From Halichondria panicea (Eukaryota > Porifera > Demospongiae > Suberitida > Halichondriidae), in NCBI RefSeq assembly GCF_963675165.1, contig NC_087378.1, forward strand, positions 5,575,205-5,639,204: a DNA stretch of 64,000 nt, in the 5' to 3' direction. The notes below the pieces were generated by a model, which was not told the origin of the DNA, did not search any database, and was given only the letters and a program-made list of their open reading frames with translations. A program made the translations under genes and the position numbers. Positions 13,801-23,592 of this stretch are shown here, piece after piece; positions within the stretch are counted from its first letter, which is position 1; every line of letters starts with the position of its first letter.

Positions 13801-16800
13801 GGAGGGTGGTAGCCAGCATTTGTGGATATATACTCGTTTGTCTACATGTAGTGTAAATTTTAAATGTGAGTTTTAATATTAGCTCCATCTGTAGCCCTTG
13901 GTCTCTTCCTGAAGAGCAATGTCCTCAAGTGCTTTATGTTAGTAGAAAATACTTTTGTTGTGAAGAGGCCTGCTAGTTTTTGTTTCTATATCTGTTCTTT
14001 GTGTGTATTTGCCTCTGTGAGTTTTCATTATCCATAACTCCGTCAAAGTGATTGCTCTTAGACTAGCCGACATCAGCCAATAGACCCTGCAAGTCATGGT
14101 GTTACCAAACTCTGCACTAGTAAGCAAGAGCGCTTGGTCACTATGACTTGGTGAATGGTAGGTAGGCTATGGGTATATAGGCACCTAGTTTGGGTAAGCA
14201 CTGTGGGAAATCTATAGCCAAAGGAACATCTGGGTACTCAGAGCATGACCCCATATCACTTCTACACCGGTATGACACACAATCCTTTCCAGAACGCAAA
14301 GGGTCAATTTTTGTGCTGATTTGGCTCATTCGCAAAGGTTTTTTGCCGGCAAAATATTCTAGTAATACGGTATACACACAACATAATTTTAATAAGCTAT
14401 TCAAAGGCCCTGTTCTGTACTGTGTGGGGGAAACACTAGCTACCGTATAGGGAGTATATTTCGAGGGTATAAATGTTTGTGGTTTTCGTGGATTAAGCAT
14501 GTACCGCGAACATTTATAACCGCAAATTTAATATCACCATAGATATAAGAAGGGAGAGGGATGGGAAACGCTACGTAAATAGCATTAACGATCCGCGTTT
14601 CGGTCAATGTTTTCTTCTTTATTTCCTCCAGCCCATGCTTTTAGCTAGTACTAGGCTATAAACTAGCTACTGAGCTCCATGTGTTAGCAATGGCTAGTGG
14701 AACAGTCACAACAAGGTAGCAGCAATAGTTAGTGAGACCCCTCCAAGTAGTAAAAAGCAGCTTGGACAGGCAAATTCTTGAGAGGAGCTCTGTCTGTACT
14801 GTTGAGTATTCCAGTACAGTCACAGACATGATAGAGAATTATGGAAATGTAGCGAAGTTCTGTCGAAAATTACTGTGCCGATACGATGAACCAACTATCA
14901 ATGAATAAAAAGAGACATTTACCTACATTCAATCATTGATATAACTTTCTAAATGGGTACACAAAAAGTCTGCTTTTAAAAACCAGCAACATTACTTACC
15001 AACCTAAGGCTTTGATTTTACTTGCATACAATGCCCAGCTACTTAAGAAAGAGGGAATCATTAATGATTATTTTGGGCTGTAGTCACAGCCTCTCCTTGT
15101 AGAAGGTACACAAATCCACTAGATAGAGCCGAAACGATAATACAACACTCAAAAAACTGCCTTTGAAAGTTTTCAAGCTCTTGGTGAGATACACAACGCT
15201 TCTATATGATGCACAGGACTAAGAGTCCCAGTGGGGAGCTGTGATAATAGCAATACCATTTCCCGCTGGGTTGGCGGGGTGTCTAGAGGCGAAACGCGGA
15301 TCAACTTTTGGCATTACACAGAAGTGATTGTGCGCACGTGCTCCGTCCCATCCCTCTCCCTTCTTATATCCATGCATGTATGCTGCAAAAAGGGTGCTAT
15401 TTCACGAAAATTAAATCCGCGAAAACCTTTCTAAAGGCATTTCCACGAAAATATATACCCTTGAAATATACCCGCTATACCTCAGGTGCATTAAGGACTG
15501 GGACCAACATTTTACAAGAGGCACTTCAAACTGCTGCTGTTTACTATGTATATTAATCTGTGTAAAACTGCTTATAATTTGCAAATTCAGCAATAATTGA
15601 AGGTCCCAGTCCTTAATGCACCTGAGACAGTATCAGGAGCCCATAAATAAGAGAAGGAGCGGCTAACTTCAACGTATACTCAGGGATCACGTTTCGTAAT
15701 TGCCGGTGAAACTGCACCTCCTTTTATGAAAGCGACTAAGTGCTTGCAAACCGCAGCCCTGTGTTGCGTATAACACGTGTAGGGATCAACCACTTTAGTG
15801 ACTCTGCATATATGGAAATGCGGTCAAAACCACTTACGAAACGTGATCTCCGTAGTCAGCCGCTCCTTCTCTTATTTATGGGCTCCTGACAGTATACATG
15901 GCGATGGACAAAACTTGTGAAATAGGCGGTACTATAAGGAACACCAAGTTATACTCACCTCATCATCTGTGAGTTCCTCTTCTTCTAGTGCTTTGTCAAA
16001 TGCAGTAGATGGGAAGTTGTAAATATCACCATACTAAATTTTAGGGATCAATACTATATTCAACGGTGTCAAATAAACTTACTGTTCCTTTCTTGAGCCT
16101 CTCCAAAAGTTCTTTTTCGATTGCAGTATCTAGTCTTGCAGCAACGAGAGCCTTGGTCTGTGGTAACAAGTCAATACTGTATATGTGCACCTACAGTATC
16201 CCTACCTCTCTCCTCGTGTCTCTCTTTTCAACCTTCTTATTCAATGGGACCAATTTTTTCCTGCATACAAATGATTATTTGGGCACAATTGTCGACCACT
16301 AAGTAATAGCCAGAGAGAAAATAAATTATTGTCAACTACACAAAAACTGTGCACAAAATAACACGACTCGCACGTGATTAATTGTAAAATTAGTGGTAAT
16401 CTACTAGTAAATGTTAACCGTGACATTTTTAGATTGACAATGGCATCATGACAATTATTCTATATAGTCATTTGCGTACAGCGCTGCTCACACATATAGG
16501 ATGATAGGTGACACTACTTCAATCTCTTCACAAAATCATCTAATAATTATAGAGGCACATGTTGAGTTGATCCTCTTACATGTAATTCACTTGCACTTTT
16601 TACTCACGGTTAACAAATGCGTTGCGTAAGTGTCACCAATTGCGAGTAGCTCATATGCAATTGAAGAGATGCCACGTTACTTTGTGCATAGTTTTGTGCA
16701 GAGCTATGGATATAGTTCACCTACTCTTGGTATATATAGTGGTAGGAAAATCAAAACTACAAATGACTTACTGTGTCTTCAATTGCAATCGTCTCATTCT

Positions 16801-18406
16801 GATGAGATACTAAAGACAGGGGGCGAAGTTTTTATTGTTAAAAAGGAATGAACACGCATATGACACACCTGTGTGATTTTTGTAAACCTTTGCTTGCATT
16901 TGTGTATGATGAACTTTGGCCAGTAGATCAAGTGAGTGTCAATCTAAATGGCAACCACAACATAAGTGTTAAGTGTTTGCGTTTTTACCTAAATTTAACA
17001 TGATATACCGTATAGCGGGTAATTTTCGGGGGACAAAATATTCGTGGTTCAGCAATATTGAGACATTAATTTCGTGGGTAATATTTTCGTGGTTGGAGCT
17101 TGCACTGCAGGTAAAGGTAGGCAAGGTCGCTTCATTCGTGGGTAAAATATTCGTGGTCAGACCTCCAACCACGAAAACCACGAATATTTTGCCCCACGAC
17201 AATTACACGCTATACGGTACATTGTACATGTATTCCAGATTGTGATCCTATATTGGTCAGAATATTTTGCCCCACGACAATTACGCGCTATACGGTACAT
17301 TGTACATGTATTCCAGATTGTGATCCTATATTGGTCAATGATGGCACACACATGGTAAAGCGTACACAAAATTGTGCCAGCATTCTACTAGCTACCACCA
17401 GTGTCACTCACTACACTCTTGTTACCAGTACCTGTACCAACCTGCTTCAGGGCTGTTTCATAGTTCTTGGACATTTTCACCCTCTCCCACATTTTAGCTG
17501 GTTGGTGAGCTCTCTCAATGGTCTTCATGTACAAGTATATCACCCCTGCACCAACAAAAATGGAGAGATGCAACAATTAGTTGATTATTAAGATTCGACT
17601 TGAGTTATCAACACTTGATACGGTAAGACCCTGTTAGTACATAAGTTCAGTGAATGTGGTTATGGGTTAATACTAGAAATGTACTACGAGCTTGTGCTGT
17701 GAGCCATATGGGCAATTAAGTGGAAACTCTGTGGACTGCCCATAGATAGACGAAGAGAGGGATTGGAAACGAAAGCGATTAATGTGATGTTTTACATTGA
17801 AGTCTACATAGTGGCTCTGGGTCCGTGTACCCCTTCTACAACTTCCGTGAAAACTTATTGTGTCTAATTCAGAGCTACCTCTATCACTAAATCACACGCC
17901 CCCTGATGGTCAGTCATTTGGAAACGAAGAAAATTTAATCTCGATTGTTGTGAAGTACATGTAGCAAGAGGTACACAAGCACTTCTTTATTCTTGTCAAC
18001 TGCTCATGGAAATTCAGCAAAACTGAATATTTATGTTAGCCTTCCATGCTAAAACTTTATCTCGATAAAAAAAAACCGTGGAGATACACAGATATCCTTT
18101 TTCTTTTCTAACTATGGACTGCCCCATGCACTCACCATCGTGCTCTCTGATGGTGGCGTATCTACTGTTGGCCAGGGGGCATGCTTGCCTAGAGCACAGA
18201 CCCGTGAGGTTGTATTCATTCCGACAGAACGTCTGGCTGTTAGTCCTGAAAAAATTAATATATAAAATGTTAAAATAATGTATTGGCTTACTTCGCCTTG
18301 AATGAGCAGAAGGTGTTCCGAATGACTCCCCAAATGACCTATAAATTATAGTGTAATGCAATCGACAGCATAGATACCATTTGAACAGTACCTCGTCACT
18401 CTGCAT
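4845..18406 (-). CDS. MAK16: MAK16 homologue, complete, 11 exons
   Basis: MAK16 is a nucleolar protein bound to early pre-60S ribosomal particles. Exons from the start: 18392-18406, 18292-18338, 18136-18245, 17442-17545, 16869-16943, 16772-16809, 16206-16260, 16083-16157, 15959-16033, 5200-5268 and 4845-4994. They sum to 813 nt, i.e. 270 aa plus stop, with phase kept at every junction (human MAK16 is about 300 aa). The start MQSDEVIWGVI, the Cys-rich part [47 protein letters not shown], an acidic stretch and the end [10 protein letters not shown] are all diagnostic. Intron 9 (5269-15958) is 10.7 kb while the others are mostly under 900 bp. It contains a same-strand broken gene and many repeats. 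The gene is head to head with ATP5MK and tail to tail with RRP12. Confidence 0.95.
5585..6004. mobile_element. 420-bp inverted-repeat element
   Basis: Terminal inverted repeats of over 100 bp: the left arm (AAAGTCCATTTTGTGTTGAG..., 5585-5700) is the reverse complement of 5895-6004 with some mismatches. AGCT flanks both ends (5581-5584 and 6005-6008), a possible 4-bp duplication. It is non-coding and lies in the large MAK16 intron. A short motif inside (GACCAGTTAAAACTTAGC) also occurs at 5333, just outside. Confidence 0.65.
6124..6510. mobile_element. Pogo-like short element, degenerate
   Basis: Begins with two adjacent copies of CAGTAGAC(C/T)CTCGCTAATCCGAAT, the end type of pogo/Tigger-like Tc1-mariner short elements. 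A matching but decayed right end (GGATTTGAGAGGTTCGGACT) lies at about 6470-6490. Similar CAGTAGACT starts occur at about 4284 and 23791. No transposase is visible. The family assignment rests on the end motif only. Confidence 0.5.
6559..6819 (+). other. Open frame over a GGT-rich repeat, probably non-coding
   Basis: An 86-codon frame containing a GGT/AGT-rich run (Gly/Ser-rich translation, about 6668-6700). I see no recognisable domain, no convincing splice partner and no codon pattern suggesting selection. It lies on the strand opposite MAK16, inside its large intron. 6820-7498 holds nothing I recognise beyond AT-rich sequence. Confidence 0.2.
7499..12382 (-). pseudogene. Broken beta-helix (Pmp-repeat) / multi-TM receptor-like gene
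   Basis: The start [20 protein letters not shown] at 12382 gives a signal peptide. About 18 repeats follow with the GGAI/GGAL pattern and FxxN spacing of a right-handed beta-helix, many with N-glycosylation sites. Then come [12 protein letters not shown], a Cys-rich stretch (CRCEC, DGPCGN, CGEC...CMSCG) and about eight hydrophobic helices (9147-7732). The order of parts is that of an extracellular adhesion- or receptor-like membrane protein, but no ligand or function can be assigned. Reading is broken by frame changes near 9985 and near 9820, and by an in-frame TGA at 9307-9309. A possible fourth change at 7732 joins a 77-residue tail (7499-7732). No intron fits these joints. It lies wholly inside a MAK16 intron on the same strand. 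Sequence errors instead of true decay cannot be excluded. Confidence 0.82.
12560..14440. other. Intronic stretch without recognisable gene
   Basis: Part of the large MAK16 intron upstream of the broken membrane-protein gene. It contains AT-rich sequence and a run of about 12 G at 13306-13317. No convincing frame or splice-linked exon is visible. The promoter of the nested gene, if it ever had its own, should lie near 12400-12700. Confidence 0.5.
14441..15481. mobile_element. Outer CGTATAGCGGG inverted-repeat element
   Basis: The left end TACCGTATAGGGAGTATATT faces the right end ATATACCCGCTATAC at 15481. Inside each come related TTCGTGG/CGCGAA-rich arms (left to about 14535, right from about 15395). 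The core is occupied by a second, different inverted-repeat element (14538-15374). A nested insertion is the simplest reading. It is non-coding and lies in the large MAK16 intron. Confidence 0.65.
14538..15374. mobile_element. Inner inverted-repeat element, 837 bp
   Basis: Left end CATAGATATAAGAAGGGAGA and right end (reversed) CATGGATATAAGAAGGGAGA pair over about 29 bp with one or two mismatches. A GAAACGC(G)..CGCGTTTC pair lies just inside. These ends resemble those of the 2.3-kb element at 58337-60664 (ATAGAT....GAGAGGGATTGG). No coding frame and no clear target duplication were found. It is nested within 14441-15481. Confidence 0.7.
15487..15621. repeat. Hairpin: GTGCATTAAGGACTGGGACC pair
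   Basis: The 20-bp word starting at about 15487 recurs as its exact reverse complement at 15602-15621, so about 135 bp could fold as a stem-loop or be a tiny inverted-repeat element. It abuts 14441-15481 on one side and 15634-15888 on the other, making three inverted-repeat units in a row. Confidence 0.75.
15634..15888. mobile_element. 255-bp inverted-repeat element, 7-bp duplication
   Basis: Ends CAGGAGCCCATAAATAAGAG and its exact reverse complement, with a stem of about 31 bp. A second inner pair (GGATCACGTTTCGTAA / TTACGAAACGTGATC) follows. It is flanked by ACAGTAT on both sides (15627-15633 and 15889-15895), an exact 7-bp duplication. It is non-coding. The CAG ends resemble hAT-type elements, but a 7-bp duplication does not fit hAT well, so the family is open. 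Confidence 0.85.
17007..17337. repeat. CGTATAGCGGG inverted repeat with 79-bp tandem duplication
   Basis: 17007-17219 is a facing pair: ACCGTATAGCGGGTAATTTT on the left, and a right end reading CGACAATTACACGCTATACGGT. The right end plus its flank (about 17182-17260) is then repeated head to tail at about 17261-17337, nearly identical. It lies in MAK16 intron 4. Confidence 0.78.
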
Positions 18407-18723
18407 GCCGTATCGAAATCTTCACACGTTTTGTTTGTGGCTAGGCTAGAGCAGGATTTAATAAGGATAATGCCACATGGGTTTTAAATGGTCTCTATTT
18501 GGGACGGTTAAAGGTCACAAAGGTCAAAAGTAATATTGGGTCAATTTAATAATCGTCTGAAGAAACACACGTCAAGAAACAGATTCTCGATCTCTATAGC
18601 TCTTTGCTGGTCATTTAATAAAAGTATGTTCCTGAGTAGTACACATTTATACTAGCGTAAGACTAGTCACCGGTCTAGCTCAGGTGTGCACTAATTTGAA
18701 AACATTTCCCCAGATCAATAAAT
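18407..18723. promoter_or_regulatory. Shared upstream region of MAK16 and ATP5MK
   Basis: The start codons of the divergent genes MAK16 (18406, minus) and ATP5MK (18724, plus) are 317 bp apart, so both promoters and both 5' untranslated regions must fit here unless upstream non-coding exons exist. I see no TATA box clearly placed for either. A two-way promoter is an inference from spacing. Confidence 0.55.
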
Positions 18724-21700
18724 ATGGCTGGTGGTGGTGATCCTGCAGCAGCTGCAGCATTGAGGGGCTGGCAAGTCTATTTTAACACTGTTACAGTGGC
18801 AGGAAGAAGAAATGTAAGTTGCTGCTGTTCTGAACTGTGTCCACTTTGCATGTACCATATTACTAGAATATTTTGCGAGTGAAAACCTTTGCGAATGAGC
18901 CAAATTAGCAGAAAATTTGACCCTTTGCGATCTAGCAATTGCGTTCTGGCAAAGATCGTGTGTATTTACTACAATATGCTCCACTTGGGGTCTGTAACGA
19001 TAAACCCCAGCCCTGGAGCACATTCCTCATAAACTCCCTTGCGTTGAGGGCGCACTGGTAGATCTACACAGCCAAAAAGAAGCTAGACACTTGTTGACAA
19101 GGGCAGGACATATGGGTGGGGCTCACTGCTTGACATTGACAAGTTAGCATGTGACTAGTGCGTAGAGCTAGAAGCTTAGCACTGGCTAGAAGCTATACGC
19201 ACAAGCTTTTTGTTCGTTCTAAATTGTTGTTGAGACTGTTAGCTAGTTGTATCCAAGATGAGGCAGCTTAGGTAGCAAGTACTTTTCATTCAAGTGGGTA
19301 TATAACACTTATTGTCCACTACATTCGAATTCATGGCAAAACCATCCTTGGCCTCGGGCTTCGCCCTCGTCCTCAGAGGTTTATTGCCTTAAATTCTGAT
19401 GTAGTGACCAATAAGTATAACATAAATTAGAGATTTTGTGGATTTTATTGCTGCGAATCGATCAACCCTCGCAAAGTTCGCAAATGTTTGATGCTCGCAA
19501 AACATTCTAGTGATACGGTATTTAATACCATGGATAAAATAGAAAATTGGCAACGTATTATGTGCTCACATACGCTGCACAAAATACTGAGCTATTATAC
19601 AAGTACACAGATCTATCTAGCCAGCCTTTTGATATCATTGTACCACAATGTCTGTTGTGCCACAACTTGTGGATTAGCATGGAACAGCTGATGAACGTAG
19701 ATATCTTGGCAATCCTTCTTTGAACCGAGGAGTGGCAGCGATTTTAAAACAGCTTGTACAAGTGTGACAACTACTCTATGACTGTCTTAATTGAACTGCT
19801 TACCCTCTGCCATTATCTGTCTTGTATTGTACAGGTTATCAAAAGCCTTGGGTAACCAATAACACACTGATTTTCTGCTGCCAGTTCTCATCACATAAAA
19901 CTGAAACACAGCTAATCTCTGCTGGTCTCTTAGATGACTATATTCTAGCTGAATGCCTAAAGTCGTTATTACTTCATCAATCTAGCACTAGCATCCATTC
20001 TCAAACTGTAGCTAAGAAGCCAGCGAGCACTTTTGCAGGCTACGCAACTCTACTTAACCTCACGCAATTTTTGGATTGTGTGGAAGAACCAATGAATAAT
20101 CTCTACCCAAATTCTGGTAGAGACAGAAACAGAGTCACCATCCCTTTTCTCCCGCCCCCGTCCAATCAGAGAAAAGGGAGTGGCTTGCGAGTCTAGTTCA
20201 AAGCCCCCTAACACTCAAAAGGTATACAGTGCTCCAACCAAAGACTGGAACTTTTTATTTTTCACATTTCAGTTCATATCTTTGAAAGTATTTTGTTCAA
20301 TATGAGTACAGGTATTGAAAGATAAAGTATTGGCACTTCACTTGGACCACCTCCTGTTACATCATATTACATCATCACTACAAGGTGGCATCCTGAAGAA
20401 GAGCACCGACGAAAATATGTTAGGCATAGAACTAGTTGTTTTGTGGTAGTAAATATGTTAGGCATAGAACTTTTGAGTTTATGCTAGTTAAGGTCTGATT
20501 TTTGATGAGCATGTACTATAATAGTGTAGTTTTCATCTACCTACCTTTAGAGAAACTGCAGGAGTCTCTTCGTTGCTAGAGCAGCCCTTGCACAAATTTC
20601 TTGTTTTGCTACTTTTTGCTGCCGTAAGCAATGAATTTCCCTGATTTGTGACATCATAAATCATGCTGTTGTTATTTGCTACATCCAAAGCTCATGTGAT
20701 GCCTACCTTCTTGCAACTGCACAATAATATTGTTTCTGTCATCAAACATCATGGAGGGCGTGTCAAAGTCATTGAAACGTCAAAACAAGATTGCTTTTTT
20801 ATCGAAATTATTTGAACGATTCGTCTTTTTTCCTTTATAACCTCTACATATTGGACACAAGAGCTAGAGCATAGATCTAGTAAGCGTAATCGCAGAAGTT
20901 CTCCTACTGGAGATACCCCTATGGCCAAGTCAGGACCTGTCCAAGTGATACTCTGGTTTCTGGTCCACCGCCCGCATTAGATTTTATTCTTGGATTTCTA
21001 TCTTATTATTGGATTTCTATCTACTACGCATGCGCAGAATGGTCCATGTGGCACAAAATAGTGTGATTAATGATATTCATTTGCATTCATAAGGTGAAAT
21101 TGATAATGACATAATGAGAAAAGTCGCCCGCCCGCATGCAATTAGAAAAACTTCAGGACCAGAAACCAGAGTGTCACTTGGAGTCGCCTAAGAAGCACCT
21201 CCAGTACTCCTCCTATCTCCAAGATCCAGATTTTTTCTTTACGAAACCCTGTCGGGTTTTACCACTGTTGTGGCTGACGAGGGTCTGAAGGAAGCTTGAA
21301 GCTTATTGTGTCAGATCCTTTACATCCCATCCGTCAGGATGCGGTGGACAGTGTTGAACACCTACTCATTTTTTCAGGCCAAAGCTGAGTAAACTCCTTA
21401 GAAAATATTTCTGCTACTGATCGGACTTGAACTCTCAACCTTCCGATCTTGAGTCGAATGCTTTACCCACTGGCCACCAGTAACCCCAATAAATCTTGTC
21501 TCTGTGAGAAGCACTCCTGATCCTGTCTCCAGGATCCCTATGAGGAGAGCACCCCTGGCACTCCTGTTTCCAAGATCCCTGTGAGAAGCACCCCGGCACT
21601 CCCGTCTCTGTGATAAAGCTGCAACATGGAATTGTTTAGTTCAGAACGTCTCCAACATGAAGAACATCTAGTCGGGCGCCGTTGCCCGGAAGGAGGTTGG

Positions 21701-22659
21701 GAATCAAGCCTACCCACAGTTTTATTCTGTTGTTGGAATTCCACCAGCTCCAATCAGATTGCAGTATCTCAAGTGGATTGATCACACCCACTAACTTTAC
21801 CACGTTGCCCGGAAGGAGGTCGGGAATCAAGCCTATCCACTGTTTTGTTCTGTTGTTGGAATTCCACCAGCTCCAATCAGATTGCACTATCTCAAGTAGA
21901 TTGATCACACCCACTAACTTTACCACGTGTGAATTTTGCACACGTTGGATTGACTGAGAGGCGTAGCCAACACCCACTTTAATAAATGATGTCATGATAC
22001 TATTGTGTAACAGGCCAGAACAAAACTGTGGATAGGCTTGATTCCCGACCTCCTTCAAGGGAGGGCGGCGGCGCTCGACTAAAGAACATCAATGACACTA
22101 ACAAGCACCCTTTATTTTTGTAGTTTGCTCTGTGCCTGCTTACTCATACTATAGTACAGTACTACTGTTCTGTGTGTCCCAATATGTAGAGGTTTTTAAG
22201 AAATAAAAGACGAATCGTTCACATTAAAAGGTCATAATAATTAGCTAATTCAATTTTCTGCTTCTTTTTCGTCTCTTTGGCAACGTTATAGTTCTCCCGT
22301 TATCTGAATTTGATAATGACCATGGATACAAAAGAGAGGGATTGGAAACGGAGGCACCCTCGAATTTAATCCGCTTTATCCCACGTTTTATCCTAGCAAG
22401 CCAATCTGTACAGGCTGGCTTGCGAGACTAACCAAGCTAGCAAATGTGCTCATTCAGTTTATACCTACTTCGATAGTCATGACCATGGCTATATACATGT
22501 ATATTGATTCAGTTTATCATATTTGTGTATAATAATTACCTGTGCGTTTTAACAACATTGCAGCTTGTCCTGGCAACATGGGGGACGGTGATTGGACTTT
22601 ACTCTCTTGTGAAGTGGAGGAAGAACGCCAAAGCTAGAAAAGCTTTGAAAGCTGCCTAA
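18724..22659 (+). CDS. ATP5MK: ATP synthase membrane subunit k (DAPIT), two exons
   Basis: This is a small single-helix subunit of the mitochondrial F1Fo ATP synthase membrane part, also called DAPIT or USMG5, involved in dimer and supercomplex stability. Exon 1 is 18724-18813 (30 codons) and exon 2 is 22564-22659 (31 codons plus stop), joined in phase 0 across a clean GT..AG intron of 3750 bp. The product is 61 aa (human 58). LRGWQVYFNTVTVAGRRN then LVLATWGTVIGLYSLVKW aligns with the family pattern: an amphipathic start, NxxTxxGRxN, a membrane helix and a basic Ala-rich tail. The intron is far longer than the coding region and is filled with repeats, including a tRNA-derived SINE and a 9-bp-duplication element. 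Confidence 0.92.
18851..18975. repeat. TTTGCGAGTGAAAA repeat family copy
   Basis: Reads ACTAGAATATTTTGCGAGTG...TTTGCGAATGAGCCAA...TTGCGATCTAGCAATTGCG. Close relatives lie at 31806-31915 (SEC23IP intron), 19440-19520 (opposite arrangement) and, more diverged, about 14320-14370 and 40050-40215. It is non-coding and dispersed. 18851 and 19520 may be the two ends of one larger unit spanning the first part of the ATP5MK intron. Confidence 0.6.
20333..20480. repeat. Copy of the end repeat of the 47455-48935 element
   Basis: Contains CTTGGACCACCTCCTGTTAC, then GACGAAAATATGTTAGGCAT and GAACTAG. The same series of blocks forms the inverted ends of the 1.5-kb unit at 47455-48935. The block AATATGTTAGGCATAGAACT is itself repeated at 20413 and 20454. 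Only one end is present here, in the ATP5MK intron. Confidence 0.6.
20941..21181. mobile_element. 241-bp inverted-repeat element
   Basis: Left end CCAAGTGATACTCTGGTTTC and right end (reversed) CCAAGTGACACTCTGGTTTC pair over about 26 bp with one mismatch. CCGCCCGCAT-like words lie just inside both ends. The single-end motif GAGTGTCACTTGGAGT occurs again at about 24121. It is non-coding and lies in the ATP5MK intron. Confidence 0.72.
21230..21485 (-). mobile_element. tRNA-derived SINE
   Basis: Read on the minus strand, the head contains TGGCCAGTGGGTAAAGC (A-box type, 21461-21477), a seven-base CTCAAGA loop between pairing arms, and GTTCAAGTCC (B-box type, 21423-21432). These are the two internal RNA polymerase III promoter boxes in tRNA order and spacing. 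An unrelated body of about 190 bp follows, ending in an A-rich tail (AAAGAAAAAA) at 21230. The loop would read as a CAA anticodon (Leu type). The flanking arms do not form a full tRNA, so it is a retroposon, not a tRNA gene. Confidence 0.75.
21669..22081. mobile_element. 413-bp TAG..CTA element with 9-bp target duplication
   Basis: Ends TAGTCGGGCGCCG and CGGCGCTCGACTA, flanked on both sides by the exact 9-bp repeat AAGAACATC (21660-21668 and 22082-22090). Inside the left end is a tandem duplication of about 123 bp (about 21679-21802 and 21803-21925). The unit starts TTGCCCGGAAGGAGGTTGGG, and the same words recur inverted near 22020-22060. It is non-coding. End type and duplication length match the group found at 796, 55343, 56251, 60672 and 62518. 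Confidence 0.88.
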
Positions 22660-23592
22660 AAAACCTCACTAGAACATCAGTGTACACATGTAGACATTAA
22701 TTAGTAGTATAATTATGTGACTGTAATGTTGTGGTTCATAAGTATAGTGTCTGGAAACGGCCAAGTTTTTCCTCGATACAGAGGCTAATTAGAAGTGTGG
22801 GAACTGTTGAGCTCTTCCATGGTATACAGAAGCAGGCTAGAGAAAAACTGGTGCAAGCTAGAGCACTGTAGGGGTTGGTAGAAGCACAACATAAAAATCA
22901 CGTACATGCACCTCGTGTCGTCACACAAGTAACGAACAGACTGAAACTATAAATAATGGCCACATGACTCGTTTATTAACATTATAATTAACACGTCACC
23001 AAGCCTACAAAAATGTATGCTAAGAATACTCAGAGTGGTAAGATTGATCAGTGTGCTTAAAAGAGCTCTTGTATTTCCAAAACCTGCCTATTATTGTTAT
23101 AAAGGTGCCCATCAATTTTATGGCAGCATAATTCTCACCAAAAAATGTGCCATTACATGCTCAAAATTATGCCAGCCTAATCTACCAATTCCTGTCTATT
23201 AATTATCCTATAAGTTGATTTCACTTCATTGTGCAACAGCAACAATTAAATACACGCGTTCAACAGTAACACAACACAACGCAACAAAACACTATACATT
23301 GGGTGACGAGTAAGAGTGGCCAAAACACAAGTACACAGTGATCGATGTGCCCAGAGTTTTCAAAGTGGTGGCTGTTTTCAACCTTCAATCTCGATCCATT
23401 CGACTGTAGATAAAATGGTCCAAGAAGTGGCATATTTTTTTGTCTAGCCAACCAGTGTCGCCACATATCTGAGTATACGTGTAGAGGAAGTGAATAACAA
23501 CAGCAAAGTAAATGAGAGAATGTGAAGTAGACAATTTAAGGGGACTCAACAACGTGCATGACTTAATAAGTGAGGTACTAATGAGATAAGCA
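22660..23592. other. Intergenic stretch after ATP5MK
   Basis: Runs from the ATP5MK stop towards the end of the possible small minus-strand gene. It is AT-rich sequence, and AATTAAA-type signals are present. I see no coding frame supported by splice sites. Open frames at 23017-23202 and 23260-23466 look accidental. Confidence 0.5.

Noticed and set aside
19822..20196. 124-codon open frame in the ATP5MK intron
   Set aside because: No recognisable domain, overlaps repeat-like sequence, and no splice partner; a chance open frame in a 3.7-kb intron is likely.
21423..21485. Functional tRNA gene
   Set aside because: The A and B boxes are present but acceptor and T arms do not pair properly and a SINE body with A-rich tail follows.
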